Source of the DNA: Elusimicrobiota bacterium
GTDB lineage: Bacteria; Elusimicrobiota; Elusimicrobia; UBA1565
Length of the DNA stretch: 22,749 bases
Assembly (NCBI GenBank): GCA_003450735.1
Contig: DMEZ01000063.1
Coordinates: 410 to 23,158, forward strand
Reading direction: 5' to 3'
Below the pieces are notes generated by a model that did not search any database, was not told where the DNA came from, and worked only from the letters and a program-made list of their open reading frames with translations. The position numbers were made by a program, and so were the translations under genes. Of this stretch, positions 1-6,457 are shown piece by piece. Within the stretch, counting starts at the first letter, position 1, and the number at the start of each line of letters is the position of its first letter.

Positions 1-1
1 A

Positions 2-154
2 AAGAAGGATCATGCATACTATGTCATCGGGGTTGATGATACTGCGGGGAAAGTCATTTTGGGCGATCCGAGCGACCGCGGCAAGGCCGTCTCTATCCCA
101 ATGGAGGATTTCCAGGCCGATTTCGACGATGTCGCATATAACCCTCTCCAATGA
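2..154 (+). CDS. C-terminal fragment of a possible papain/C39-like cysteine peptidase
   Basis: The frame is open from the window edge and ends at TGA 152-154, leaving about 50 codons. The visible peptide begins KKDHAYYVIGVDDTAGKVIL and continues through GDPSD to an amphipathic MEDFQADFDDV segment. An H-A-Y followed by a beta-hairpin with (V/I)-G-(V/Y)-D, then a (N/D)-P turn and an acidic 'EDF/DEF' helix, is the usual C-terminal layout of calpain/papain-like and C39-like cysteine peptidases, where this His is catalytic. The catalytic Cys would lie upstream of the window, so activity cannot be judged. The next gene starts 8 bases after this stop, suggesting one transcript. GC content is clearly lower than beyond base 850. 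The family call is inference from a short tail. Confidence 0.45.
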   Translation, partial: KKDHAYYVIGVDDTAGKVILGDPSDRGKAVSIPMEDFQADFDDVAYNPLQ

Positions 155-161
155 GACTGCA

Positions 162-638
162 ATGAGAACCATCCAGCTTCTTTTCTTTGCGGCCGGAATC
201 CTCTGCCTGGGTTGTGCTATGGGGGAGCGAGTGCCTGGCATGCGTAGAGGCGACGACCCGGAGGCTTTTTATCGACGCGAGTTGCTCTTGGTGAAGAGCA
301 ACCAGGGAAAGGTCTTCTGGGACAGAGGTCTGTACGCCTCTTATTACTGGGTCAAGAAATCAGAGTATACCGATGAACGCGGTTTGAAGAAGCGCGGCTT
401 GATTGCCGGTCTTGTGCTCATGCGCGACCGCAGGGGAGATTCTCGCGAATCCAAACTCTTCACCGTCCACGTCGGTCAGAGCATCGCCTGGGAGGGCTAC
501 ACCCTTCTCGTCGAGGAAATCAAAACATGGCCGAAGCCGCAATGGGTCAGAATTAGGATCAGGCGCATCGAACCAGCCGAAGCTGCCCCCGAAGTCCCCG
601 CAGGCAACTCTCAGCCCCAGGCCCCCGCGAAAGAATAG
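162..638 (+). CDS. Candidate secreted lipoprotein of unknown function
   Basis: A 158-residue protein whose N-terminus MRTIQLLFFAAGILCLGC is a short positively charged, hydrophobic leader ending in a Cys at residue 18. This resembles a lipoprotein signal, although Cys rather than Leu/Ala/Ser at position -3 makes the lipobox atypical. The mature part is rich in basic and aromatic residues with alternating beta-strand-like stretches, and ends in a Pro/Ala/Gln-rich tail. I recognise no family. The frame stays open upstream to base 12, but that extension overlaps the preceding coding frame and would bury the signal peptide, so ATG 162 is chosen. It begins 8 bases after the stop of the preceding peptidase-like gene and could be its partner. 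The base composition is lower in GC than the rest of the window. Confidence 0.65.
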   Translation: MRTIQLLFFAAGILCLGCAMGERVPGMRRGDDPEAFYRRELLLVKSNQGKVFWDRGLYASYYWVKKSEYTDERGLKKRGLIAGLVLMRDRRGDSRESKLFTVHVGQSIAWEGYTLLVEEIKTWPKPQWVRIRIRRIEPAEAAPEVPAGNSQPQAPAKE

Positions 639-779
639 TCTCTTCCGCATGACACAGTTATCGCTATCCGGAGACGAAGGACTCCAAAGCCTCCCAGCCG
701 CACCCGTGACCTTCCAGGCGAACAAGGAGTTCCGGCCGCGCCCCGCTTGTGGGAAGCTCTAGATTCGCCTTAACAGGGG

Positions 780-819
780 TAGGCCCTTGGGCCTAGGCCG
801 GCCTGGGCCCTTGGACACC
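780..819 (+). repeat. Two adjacent copies of a GGGCC..TTGG palindromic element
   Basis: TAGGCCCTTGGGCCTA at 780-795 is a 7-bp inverted repeat around a central TT. A partial second copy, TGGGCCCTTGGACACC, lies at 804-819. Close relatives occur at 2979-2994 (+), 10705-10720 (-) and 13338-13353 (-). The second copy ends 22 bases before the -10 of the nuclease gene. Confidence 0.5.
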
Positions 820-847
820 TGAAAACAAAGAACCAGGGGCCCATAAT
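819..847 (+). promoter_or_regulatory. Putative promoter of the tandem nuclease gene (leaderless)
   Basis: CTGAAA (819-824), a 17-bp spacer, then CATAAT (842-847). Eight bases separate the -10 from GTG 856, so transcription would begin at or within a base or two of the start codon. No Shine-Dalgarno site fits. Confidence 0.55.
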
Positions 848-855
848 CTTTGCAG

Positions 856-2007
856 GTGCTGAGCAAGAACCTGAAGCGTGTCGCGGGGGTGAGCCTGGGG
901 ATCCTCTTCTCCCCGGCTCTTTCTTTTGCCGCCGCGCTCTCCCTCGAGACCCTGGCCGCCGACCCGCGGGCCCTCCTGCTCGACCTGCGCAAGGTTTCCG
1001 CCGAGCAGGCCCCGGTCTCCGCGAAGCCCGTCGCCTCCCGCATCGCCCTCAACAAGGAGTACATCCACCTCCTGGACGGCGACACCATCTTCTACGGCCC
1101 CAAGCGCGGCAAGAAGCGCAACCTCCGCATCCTGGGCATCGACACCCCCGAGGTCCGCCATTACCCGGCCGGGAAGTTCGAGGACCAGGAGTACGGGCAG
1201 AAGGTCAAGGCCTACGTCCGCGGCGTCATCAGCCGGGCCGACAAGGTCGAGGCCCTGCTCTGCGGCGAGGACATCTATCAGCGCACGCTCGCCCACGTCT
1301 ACGTGGACGGCCAGCTCCTCTCCGTGAAGGTGCTCAAGCGGGGCTACGCCTACGAGACGGTCTCCCATTACGGCGACAACGGCCTCCCCGAGCTCGCCCA
1401 GGAGATCCTCGACGCGGCCGCGGCCGGGCCGAAGCCGCTCTTCGAGAACCCCTACCTCTGGCGCAAGCGGATGTGGTCGAAGGAGAAGGAACAGGCCGAG
1501 CTCGAGAAGGACCAGGCCGCCCCGCGCATCCTGGTCGACAAGTCCCAGATGTTCTTCCAGGACGGAGACACGGTCTACTTCGGGAAGGAGGAGGTCCGCA
1601 TCCTCGGCGTGGACACCCCCGAGATCGCCCACCCCGACCACGACAAGCCCGAAGGCCAGGAGTACGGCCCCGAGGCCGCGGAGTTCACCAAGCAGGCCCT
1701 CCTCAACGCGAAGAAGGTGGAGTACGTGCTCGGCCCGGGCAGCACCTACGGCCGCGCCCTCGCGCACGTGTTCGTGGACGGCGAGCTGCTCTCCCTGCGC
1801 CTCATCAAGGCCCGCCTCGCCTACGAGACGGTGTCCCGCTTCGGGGCCACCGGCCACCCGGGCTTCGCCCGCCAGCTATTGGACGCCTTCCGCTCCGTCG
1901 AGAAGCCGCCGTTCCAGAATCCCCAGTACTGGCGCTGGGAGCACTGGGGACAGCCGAAGCCCGAACTCGTCGAACTCCCCGAGATCAGGAGCCTGATCGC
2001 CGAATGA
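856..2007 (+). CDS. Secreted protein with two tandem staphylococcal-nuclease (TNase) domains
   Basis: A 383-residue protein with a signal peptide (basic VLSKNLKRVAG, then a hydrophobic run to SFA). Two thermonuclease domains follow, at about residues 65-190 and 228-345. Each keeps every signature of the staphylococcal nuclease active site: DGDT (metal-binding Asp; D74 in domain 1, D236 in domain 2), R-I-L-G-(I/V)-D-T-P-E (equivalents of R35, D40, T41 and E43) and an (Y)-x-R-x-L-A-H motif with the R87 equivalent. The likely role is Ca2+-dependent cleavage of DNA/RNA outside the cytoplasm. Linkers after both domains share a P-F-x-N-P-x-Y-W-R pattern, so the whole unit was duplicated. TTG 850 is in frame, but GTG 856 is preferred because it sits 8 bases after a -10 box. 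The stop overlaps the next start (ATGA). Confidence 0.9.
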   Translation: MLSKNLKRVAGVSLGILFSPALSFAAALSLETLAADPRALLLDLRKVSAEQAPVSAKPVASRIALNKEYIHLLDGDTIFYGPKRGKKRNLRILGIDTPEVRHYPAGKFEDQEYGQKVKAYVRGVISRADKVEALLCGEDIYQRTLAHVYVDGQLLSVKVLKRGYAYETVSHYGDNGLPELAQEILDAAAAGPKPLFENPYLWRKRMWSKEKEQAELEKDQAAPRILVDKSQMFFQDGDTVYFGKEEVRILGVDTPEIAHPDHDKPEGQEYGPEAAEFTKQALLNAKKVEYVLGPGSTYGRALAHVFVDGELLSLRLIKARLAYETVSRFGATGHPGFARQLLDAFRSVEKPPFQNPQYWRWEHWGQPKPELVELPEIRSLIAE

Positions 2008-2954
2008 ACGCCCTGCTCCTCTTCGCCTTCCTGTCCATCCCGGTTTGCGCCCAGTCCCCGCTCGAAGAGACCTTGCTGGACCTGAAGGCCGCAGACACCG
2101 CCCCCGCCCTCGGCGAGAGCCGGGCCGTGAAGCCCCTCATCCTGGCCATCGACGGCATCGCCGCGGTCAAGATCGGGTCGGGCCTCGACTGGGCCACGAT
2201 CAAGCGCCTCTGGGAGAAGCTCTTCCCGAACATCCCGCTCGATGAGAAGGCCGTGCAGAAGACCCTGCTCGAGCTCCGCGGGGAGCCCCCGGCGCGCCAG
2301 GCGGACGGCTACATGGAGCGCGACGTCCGCGCCATCCTGGAGCGCTTCGGCGTCGAGGCCGAGGTCGAGCCCATCCTGTGGAACCGGGACCCCGACGACT
2401 CCCCGGCGGCCCTCAAGCGCGTCAAGGCGCGGCTGCTCCGGGCCCGGGGCGAACGGCGCCCCCTCTACATCGTCGCGCACAGCTGGGGCTCCCTGCTGGC
2501 CTACAACGCCCTCCTCGAACTGGAGCGGGAGGGGACGGTCGTGGACGTGGTGAAGTTCGTGAGCATGGGCTCGCCCATCCAGCCCAAGACCCCGTGGGTG
2601 AGGGTCGTCGTCCACTACAAGATGTGGAAGGAGGGCCTGGCCAAGGCCACGGTCAAGCCCAAGGGCGTAAGCCGCTGGCTCAACTTCTACGCCGAGCGGG
2701 ACCTCTTCTCGAGCGTCATCCCCGTCGCGAGCCGCAACCTCCGGGTGGACAACCACGCCGACTCCGTCCAGACCAGACTGGAGAAGCTCGCCGCCGCAGG
2801 AAAAGAAGAAGCCAAGAAGGACCTCCGCAGCCTCAACCGCCTCATGGACTGGCACGAAGCCTATCACCTGGGCTACTCCGCGGTGCTCAATTCCCTCGGG
2901 AAGACCTGGGAGCTCGACGTGCCCGCCGAGTACCGACGCTCCATCCTCCCTTAA
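2004..2954 (+). CDS. Secreted alpha/beta hydrolase (lipase/esterase-like)
   Basis: A 316-residue protein with a short signal peptide (MNALLLFAFLSIPVCAQS). The nucleophile elbow is VAHSWGS, with Ser160 as predicted nucleophile, followed by a helix typical of lipases of the PGAP1/class-3 type. The strand-turn FYAERD (Asp233) and NH at His251 are candidates for the other triad members; another His cluster lies in WHEAYH near the C-terminus. The substrate is unknown; an ester or amide of a lipid or wall component is a guess from the fold. Its ATG overlaps the nuclease stop by 4 nt (ATGA), so the two are translationally coupled and presumably secreted together. Confidence 0.75.
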   Translation: MNALLLFAFLSIPVCAQSPLEETLLDLKAADTAPALGESRAVKPLILAIDGIAAVKIGSGLDWATIKRLWEKLFPNIPLDEKAVQKTLLELRGEPPARQADGYMERDVRAILERFGVEAEVEPILWNRDPDDSPAALKRVKARLLRARGERRPLYIVAHSWGSLLAYNALLELEREGTVVDVVKFVSMGSPIQPKTPWVRVVVHYKMWKEGLAKATVKPKGVSRWLNFYAERDLFSSVIPVASRNLRVDNHADSVQTRLEKLAAAGKEEAKKDLRSLNRLMDWHEAYHLGYSAVLNSLGKTWELDVPAEYRRSILP

Positions 2955-2978
2955 AGCCGCGTTAAAAACAGCAGGGCC

Positions 2979-2994
2979 TGGGGCTCTGGTCCCT
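2979..2994 (+). repeat. Copy of the GGGCC..TTGGTCCCT element at a promoter
   Basis: TGGGGCTCTGGTCCCT matches 14 of 16 positions of the minus-strand copy TGGGCCTTTGGTCCCT at 10705-10720. Its last T is the first base of the -35 hexamer of the following promoter, and 23 bases separate it from the -10. Confidence 0.45.
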
Positions 2995-3023
2995 TGACGG
3001 GATTTCCGTTCCGGCGCCATAAC
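2994..3023 (+). promoter_or_regulatory. Putative promoter of endopeptidase paralogue 1
   Basis: TTGACG (2994-2999), an 18-bp spacer, CATAAC (3018-3023), and only 5 bases to ATG 3029. The region from TTAAAG (2951) to the start codon is 78 bases long and aligns without gaps to the region upstream of paralogue 3 (6380-6457), including the TCCCTTGACGG core, so the two promoters are duplicates. Confidence 0.65.
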
Positions 3024-3028
3024 AGGAT

Positions 3029-4672
3029 ATGAAGATCCCGCTCGCGCTCCTGGCCGCCGCCCTCCTCCCCGCTCAAGCCTTCGCCGCCGCGGCCGCCGGC
3101 GGAGCGGGCGCCGCTCCGACGGCGGACAAGACGAAGGAGCTCCCCAAGCCCGAGATCGAGAAGAAGCAGGACACGCTCAAGAACGCCAAGCGCTTCGACG
3201 CCTTCCGGGAGGCGATCGGCAAGAAGGCGGACGACCTCAAGAAGAAGATCGACGACTCCAAGACCGAGGGCGAGTTCGAAGCGGTGGGGCGCGAGTTCGA
3301 AGCGGAGAAGACCAAGGAATTCAGGAACCACGAACCGAGCGCGCCGAAAGCGGCCGGAGAGACGGACGCGAGCCGGGACGCTTTCTACAAGGCCGGGGGC
3401 GAGAAGATGGGCCGCGCCCCCGACAGCCTTCCCAGGAACTTCGAGCGCGACGCGCTGGCCTTGAAATCCAACAGCTTCGACAACATGCCCGGCGGGAAGC
3501 GCACGCTGAGCGGCATGGCGACGCCCCTCTCCGACCAGGTCCTCGGCCGGTCCCAGCCGATCCGGGACCTCAAGGCCGACGCCGCCCTGAGAGGCGGGCC
3601 GCTGAACCAGACGACGGCGGCGTCGGCGCAGGCGTCGTCGGTGGGGAAGGGGTCCTCCATGGCGGAGGTGGCCAAGACGCAGGGCGAGCTCAACGCCTAC
3701 CGCTCGAAGGTCGGCCTGCGCCAGCTCGCGCAGGACGGCCTCTACGGCCCGAAGACCACGCAGGCGGTCAAGGACGTCCAGGAGAAGTTCGGTTTGGCGC
3801 AGACCGGGAGGTACGACGCCCAGACCCGGGAGACCCTGGCCCGGCGCCTCTCGCCGGATGCGGCGGCCATGGACGCGCTCAAGCCGGGCTCCCACGGGCC
3901 GGAGGTCCGGGAGCTGCAGAAGGACCTCGCCGCGCGCGGCCTGAACGTCAGCCGCGACGGCATCTACGGCGCCAAGACGCGCGGCGCCCTGGCGGAGTTC
4001 CAACGGCGCAGCGGGCTCGAGCCCACCGGCTTCATGGACGCCAAGACCCGGGCCGCCCTCGACGCCCCGCCCAAGGGCTTCGTCGCGAAGAGCGTCGACC
4101 AGGTCGGCAAGAAGGCCGGCGACCTCTTCGGCCTCGGGCCTGGGGGCAAGAACGACCTGGTCAAAGAGACCGCCATCTCCAAGGGCCTCCCCTACAATGG
4201 AAGCCTCGCCAACGGCGAGAAGCTCCCTCTCAAGGGGGAGGGCTACAAGAGCGTCGGCAACCTCAGCAGCAAGTACGGGACCGACCGCCTGGTCAACGGC
4301 GTCAAGCTCATGGGCACCGCGGCGGAGAACCAGGGCCGGCCCGACCTCCTGGTCGGCGACCTCTCCGACTCGAACGGCGGCCAGTTGGGGCGCCACGGCT
4401 CCCACCAGAACGGCAAGGACGTGGACATCAAGGTCCACGGCGGGGTGAACAACTTCAGCGCCAAGCAGAACTGGCAGCTCGTCGAATCCGCGATCAACAA
4501 CCCCCAATTCAAGGTCCAGTACATCTTCACCAGCGCGGAGAACAAGGCGGCCGTCCTGGCCGTGGCCCGCCAGGAGCTGGGCGGCACCAACAGCTCGACC
4601 TACCTCCGGGCCAAAGACGCCCTGAAGGTCTGGCCCGACCACGAGGACCACTGGCACATCCGCATCTATTGA
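3029..4672 (+). CDS. Secreted peptidoglycan endopeptidase-like protein, paralogue 1 (PG-binding x2 + LAS/MepA-like domain)
   Basis: A 547-residue protein. The signal peptide (MKIPLALLAAALLPAQAFA) is followed by a highly charged, Lys/Glu-rich helical segment (about 30-110) and a low-complexity linker to about 215. Two PG_binding_1-type repeats follow (about 218-278 and 285-345), each with the DG(L/I)YG.KT...(V/L)..FQ pattern. The C-terminal domain (about 385-547) has the LAS metallopeptidase signature: H459-x6-D466 within GSHQNGKDVDIK, and H541-W-H543 next to the C-terminus. This matches MepA (M74), which cuts D-Ala-meso-DAP cross-links. The likely role is wall cleavage in the periplasm or outside the cell. 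It is the first of three tandem copies. Bond specificity is inferred. Confidence 0.85.
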   Translation: MKIPLALLAAALLPAQAFAAAAAGGAGAAPTADKTKELPKPEIEKKQDTLKNAKRFDAFREAIGKKADDLKKKIDDSKTEGEFEAVGREFEAEKTKEFRNHEPSAPKAAGETDASRDAFYKAGGEKMGRAPDSLPRNFERDALALKSNSFDNMPGGKRTLSGMATPLSDQVLGRSQPIRDLKADAALRGGPLNQTTAASAQASSVGKGSSMAEVAKTQGELNAYRSKVGLRQLAQDGLYGPKTTQAVKDVQEKFGLAQTGRYDAQTRETLARRLSPDAAAMDALKPGSHGPEVRELQKDLAARGLNVSRDGIYGAKTRGALAEFQRRSGLEPTGFMDAKTRAALDAPPKGFVAKSVDQVGKKAGDLFGLGPGGKNDLVKETAISKGLPYNGSLANGEKLPLKGEGYKSVGNLSSKYGTDRLVNGVKLMGTAAENQGRPDLLVGDLSDSNGGQLGRHGSHQNGKDVDIKVHGGVNNFSAKQNWQLVESAINNPQFKVQYIFTSAENKAAVLAVARQELGGTNSSTYLRAKDALKVWPDHEDHWHIRIY

Positions 4673-4705
4673 GCGCGGGTCAAAGAAGCCATGGGATTTC
4701 ACAGC

Positions 4706-6379
4706 ATGAGGATCATGATCGGGCTCCTGGCCGCCATCCTCCTGCCCGCCCAAGTCTTCGCCGCCGCGGCCGGCGGCGCCGGCGGCGCGGGCGGCGGCGC
4801 GCAGACGGGAGACAAGACGAAGGAGCTGCCCAGGCCCGAGATCGAGAAGAAGCAGGACACGCTCAAGAATGAGAAGCGCTTCGACGCCTATCGGGACGTG
4901 ATCGGCAAGAAGGCGGACGACCTCAAGAAGAAGATCGACGACTCCAAGACCGAGGGCGAGTTCGAAGCGGTGGGGCGCGAGTTCGAATCGGAGAAGACGA
5001 AGGAGTTCAGGAACCGCGAGCCGAGCGCGCCGAAATCGGCCGGAGAGACGGACGCGAGCCGGGACGCCTTCTACAAGGCCGGGGCCGAGAAGATGGGCCG
5101 CGCCCCCGAGAGCCTTCCGCGGAGCTTCGAGCGCGACGCGCTGGCCTTGAAATCCGGCAGCTTCGACAACATGCCCGGCGGCAGGCGCTCGCTGAACGGC
5201 TCGGCGACGCCCCTCTCCGACCAGGTCCTCGGCCGGTCCCAGCCGATCCGGGACCTCAAGACCGACGCCGCCTTGAGAGGCGGGCCGCTGGATCAGACGA
5301 CGGCGTCGGCCGCGCAGGCGCCCTCGGTCGGGAAGGGCTCCTCCATGGCGGACGTGGCCAAGACGCAGGGCGAGCTCAACGCCTACCGCTCGAGGGTGGG
5401 CCTGCGCCAGCTCGCGCAGGACGGCCTCTACGGCCCGAAGACCACGCAGGCGGTCAAGGACGTGCAGGAGAAGTTCGGCCTGGCGCAGACCGGGAGGTAC
5501 GACGCCCAGACCCGGGAGACCCTGGCCCGGCGCCTCTCGCCGGATGCGGTGGCCATGGATTCGCTCAAGCCGGGCTCCCACGGCCCGGAGGTCCGGGAGC
5601 TGCAGAAGGACCTCGCCGCGCGCGGCCTGAACGTCAGCCGCGACGGGATCTACGGCGCCAAGACGCGCGGCGCCCTGGCGGAGTTCCAGAAGAGCCGCGG
5701 GCTCGAGCCCACCGGCTTGATGGACGCCAAGACCCGGACCGCCCTCGACGCGGCGCCCAAGGGCATCATCGGGCGGAGCGTCGACCAGGTCAGCAAGAAG
5801 GCCGGCGACCTCTTCGGCCTGGGGCCCGGGGGCAAGAATCACCTCGTCAAAGAGACCGCCATCTCCAAAGGCCTCCCCTACAATGGAAGCCTCTCCAACG
5901 CCTCGAAGCTTCCTACCACGGGAGATGGCTACACGTACAAAAAGGACCTGAACCTCAATACCAAATACGGGACCGCCCGCCTGGTCAACGGGGTCAAGCT
6001 CATGGCCACCGAGGCGAAGAATCAAGGCCGGCCAACCCTTGTGGTCGGCGACCTCTCCAACGTGAATGGAGGCGGGTTCGGGCCCGACGGCCACGGCTCC
6101 CACCAGAACGGCAAGGACGTGGACGTCTATGTCCACGACGCGGCGGGGAAATATTTCACCTCCCAGCAGAAGTGGCGCCTTGTCGAATCCGCGATCAACA
6201 ACCCCCAGCCCGGGTTCAAGGTCGAGTACATCTTCAGCAGCAGGGAGAACACGGCTGCCGTCCTGGAAGTGGCCAGACAGGAGCTGGGCGGCACCAACAG
6301 CTCGACTTATATCCGGGCCAAGAAGGCGCTGTATTACGAGCCCAACCACGACGACCATTTCCACATCCGGATCTACTAG
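4706..6379 (+). CDS. Secreted peptidoglycan endopeptidase-like protein, paralogue 2
   Basis: A 557-residue protein with the same architecture as paralogue 1: signal peptide MRIMIGLLAAILLPAQVFA, a Gly/Ala tract, a charged helix, two PG_binding_1 repeats and a LAS/MepA-like domain with GSHQNGKDVD and a terminal DDHFHIRIY. ATG 4706 aligns exactly with the starts of paralogues 1 and 3. ATG 4691 is in frame with an AAAGAAG Shine-Dalgarno-like stretch 2-3 bases upstream, and is the alternative. Only 33 bases separate it from paralogue 1 and no promoter is seen, so it probably depends on read-through. From signal peptide to second PG-binding repeat it is nearly identical to paralogue 1, even at DNA level. 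The catalytic domain is much more diverged, with small insertions, and includes a less GC-rich patch around 5920-6060. Confidence 0.85.
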   Translation: MRIMIGLLAAILLPAQVFAAAAGGAGGAGGGAQTGDKTKELPRPEIEKKQDTLKNEKRFDAYRDVIGKKADDLKKKIDDSKTEGEFEAVGREFESEKTKEFRNREPSAPKSAGETDASRDAFYKAGAEKMGRAPESLPRSFERDALALKSGSFDNMPGGRRSLNGSATPLSDQVLGRSQPIRDLKTDAALRGGPLDQTTASAAQAPSVGKGSSMADVAKTQGELNAYRSRVGLRQLAQDGLYGPKTTQAVKDVQEKFGLAQTGRYDAQTRETLARRLSPDAVAMDSLKPGSHGPEVRELQKDLAARGLNVSRDGIYGAKTRGALAEFQKSRGLEPTGLMDAKTRTALDAAPKGIIGRSVDQVSKKAGDLFGLGPGGKNHLVKETAISKGLPYNGSLSNASKLPTTGDGYTYKKDLNLNTKYGTARLVNGVKLMATEAKNQGRPTLVVGDLSNVNGGGFGPDGHGSHQNGKDVDVYVHDAAGKYFTSQQKWRLVESAINNPQPGFKVEYIFSSRENTAAVLEVARQELGGTNSSTYIRAKKALYYEPNHDDHFHIRIY

Positions 6380-6422
6380 TTAAAGCGGCGGTAAAGACCC
6401 GGCGCGAAGGCGTCGAAGTCCC

Positions 6423-6452
6423 TTGACGGCGAATCCGCCGAAGCGCTATAAA
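6423..6452 (+). promoter_or_regulatory. Putative promoter of endopeptidase paralogue 3
   Basis: TTGACG (6423-6428), an 18-bp spacer, TATAAA (6447-6452), and 5 bases to GTG 6458. Box positions relative to the start codon are identical to paralogue 1. The upstream GGTCCCT-type element is degenerate here; only GTCCCT is clear. Confidence 0.7.
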
Positions 6453-6457
6453 ATATC

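Larger units (their letters stand above)
639..855. other. Intergenic region with palindromic GC-rich repeat and promoter
   Basis: No convincing gene is seen in these 217 bases. The first 130 or so look featureless. From 780 there are two copies of a TRGGCCCTTGG-type element (780-795 and 804-819) with nested palindromes such as GGCCTAGGCC and AGGCCGGCCT between them. These are followed by the promoter of the nuclease gene. Confidence 0.6.

Noticed and set aside
12..161. An N-terminal extension of the lipoprotein frame
   Set aside because: It overlaps the coding frame of the preceding peptidase-like tail and would place the signal peptide internally.
2951..6364. A 1137-codon open frame on the minus strand opposite the endopeptidase paralogues
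   Set aside because: Antisense to two genes with signal peptides and intact domains. It is open only because of the high GC at third codon positions, and its duplicated look mirrors the paralogues.
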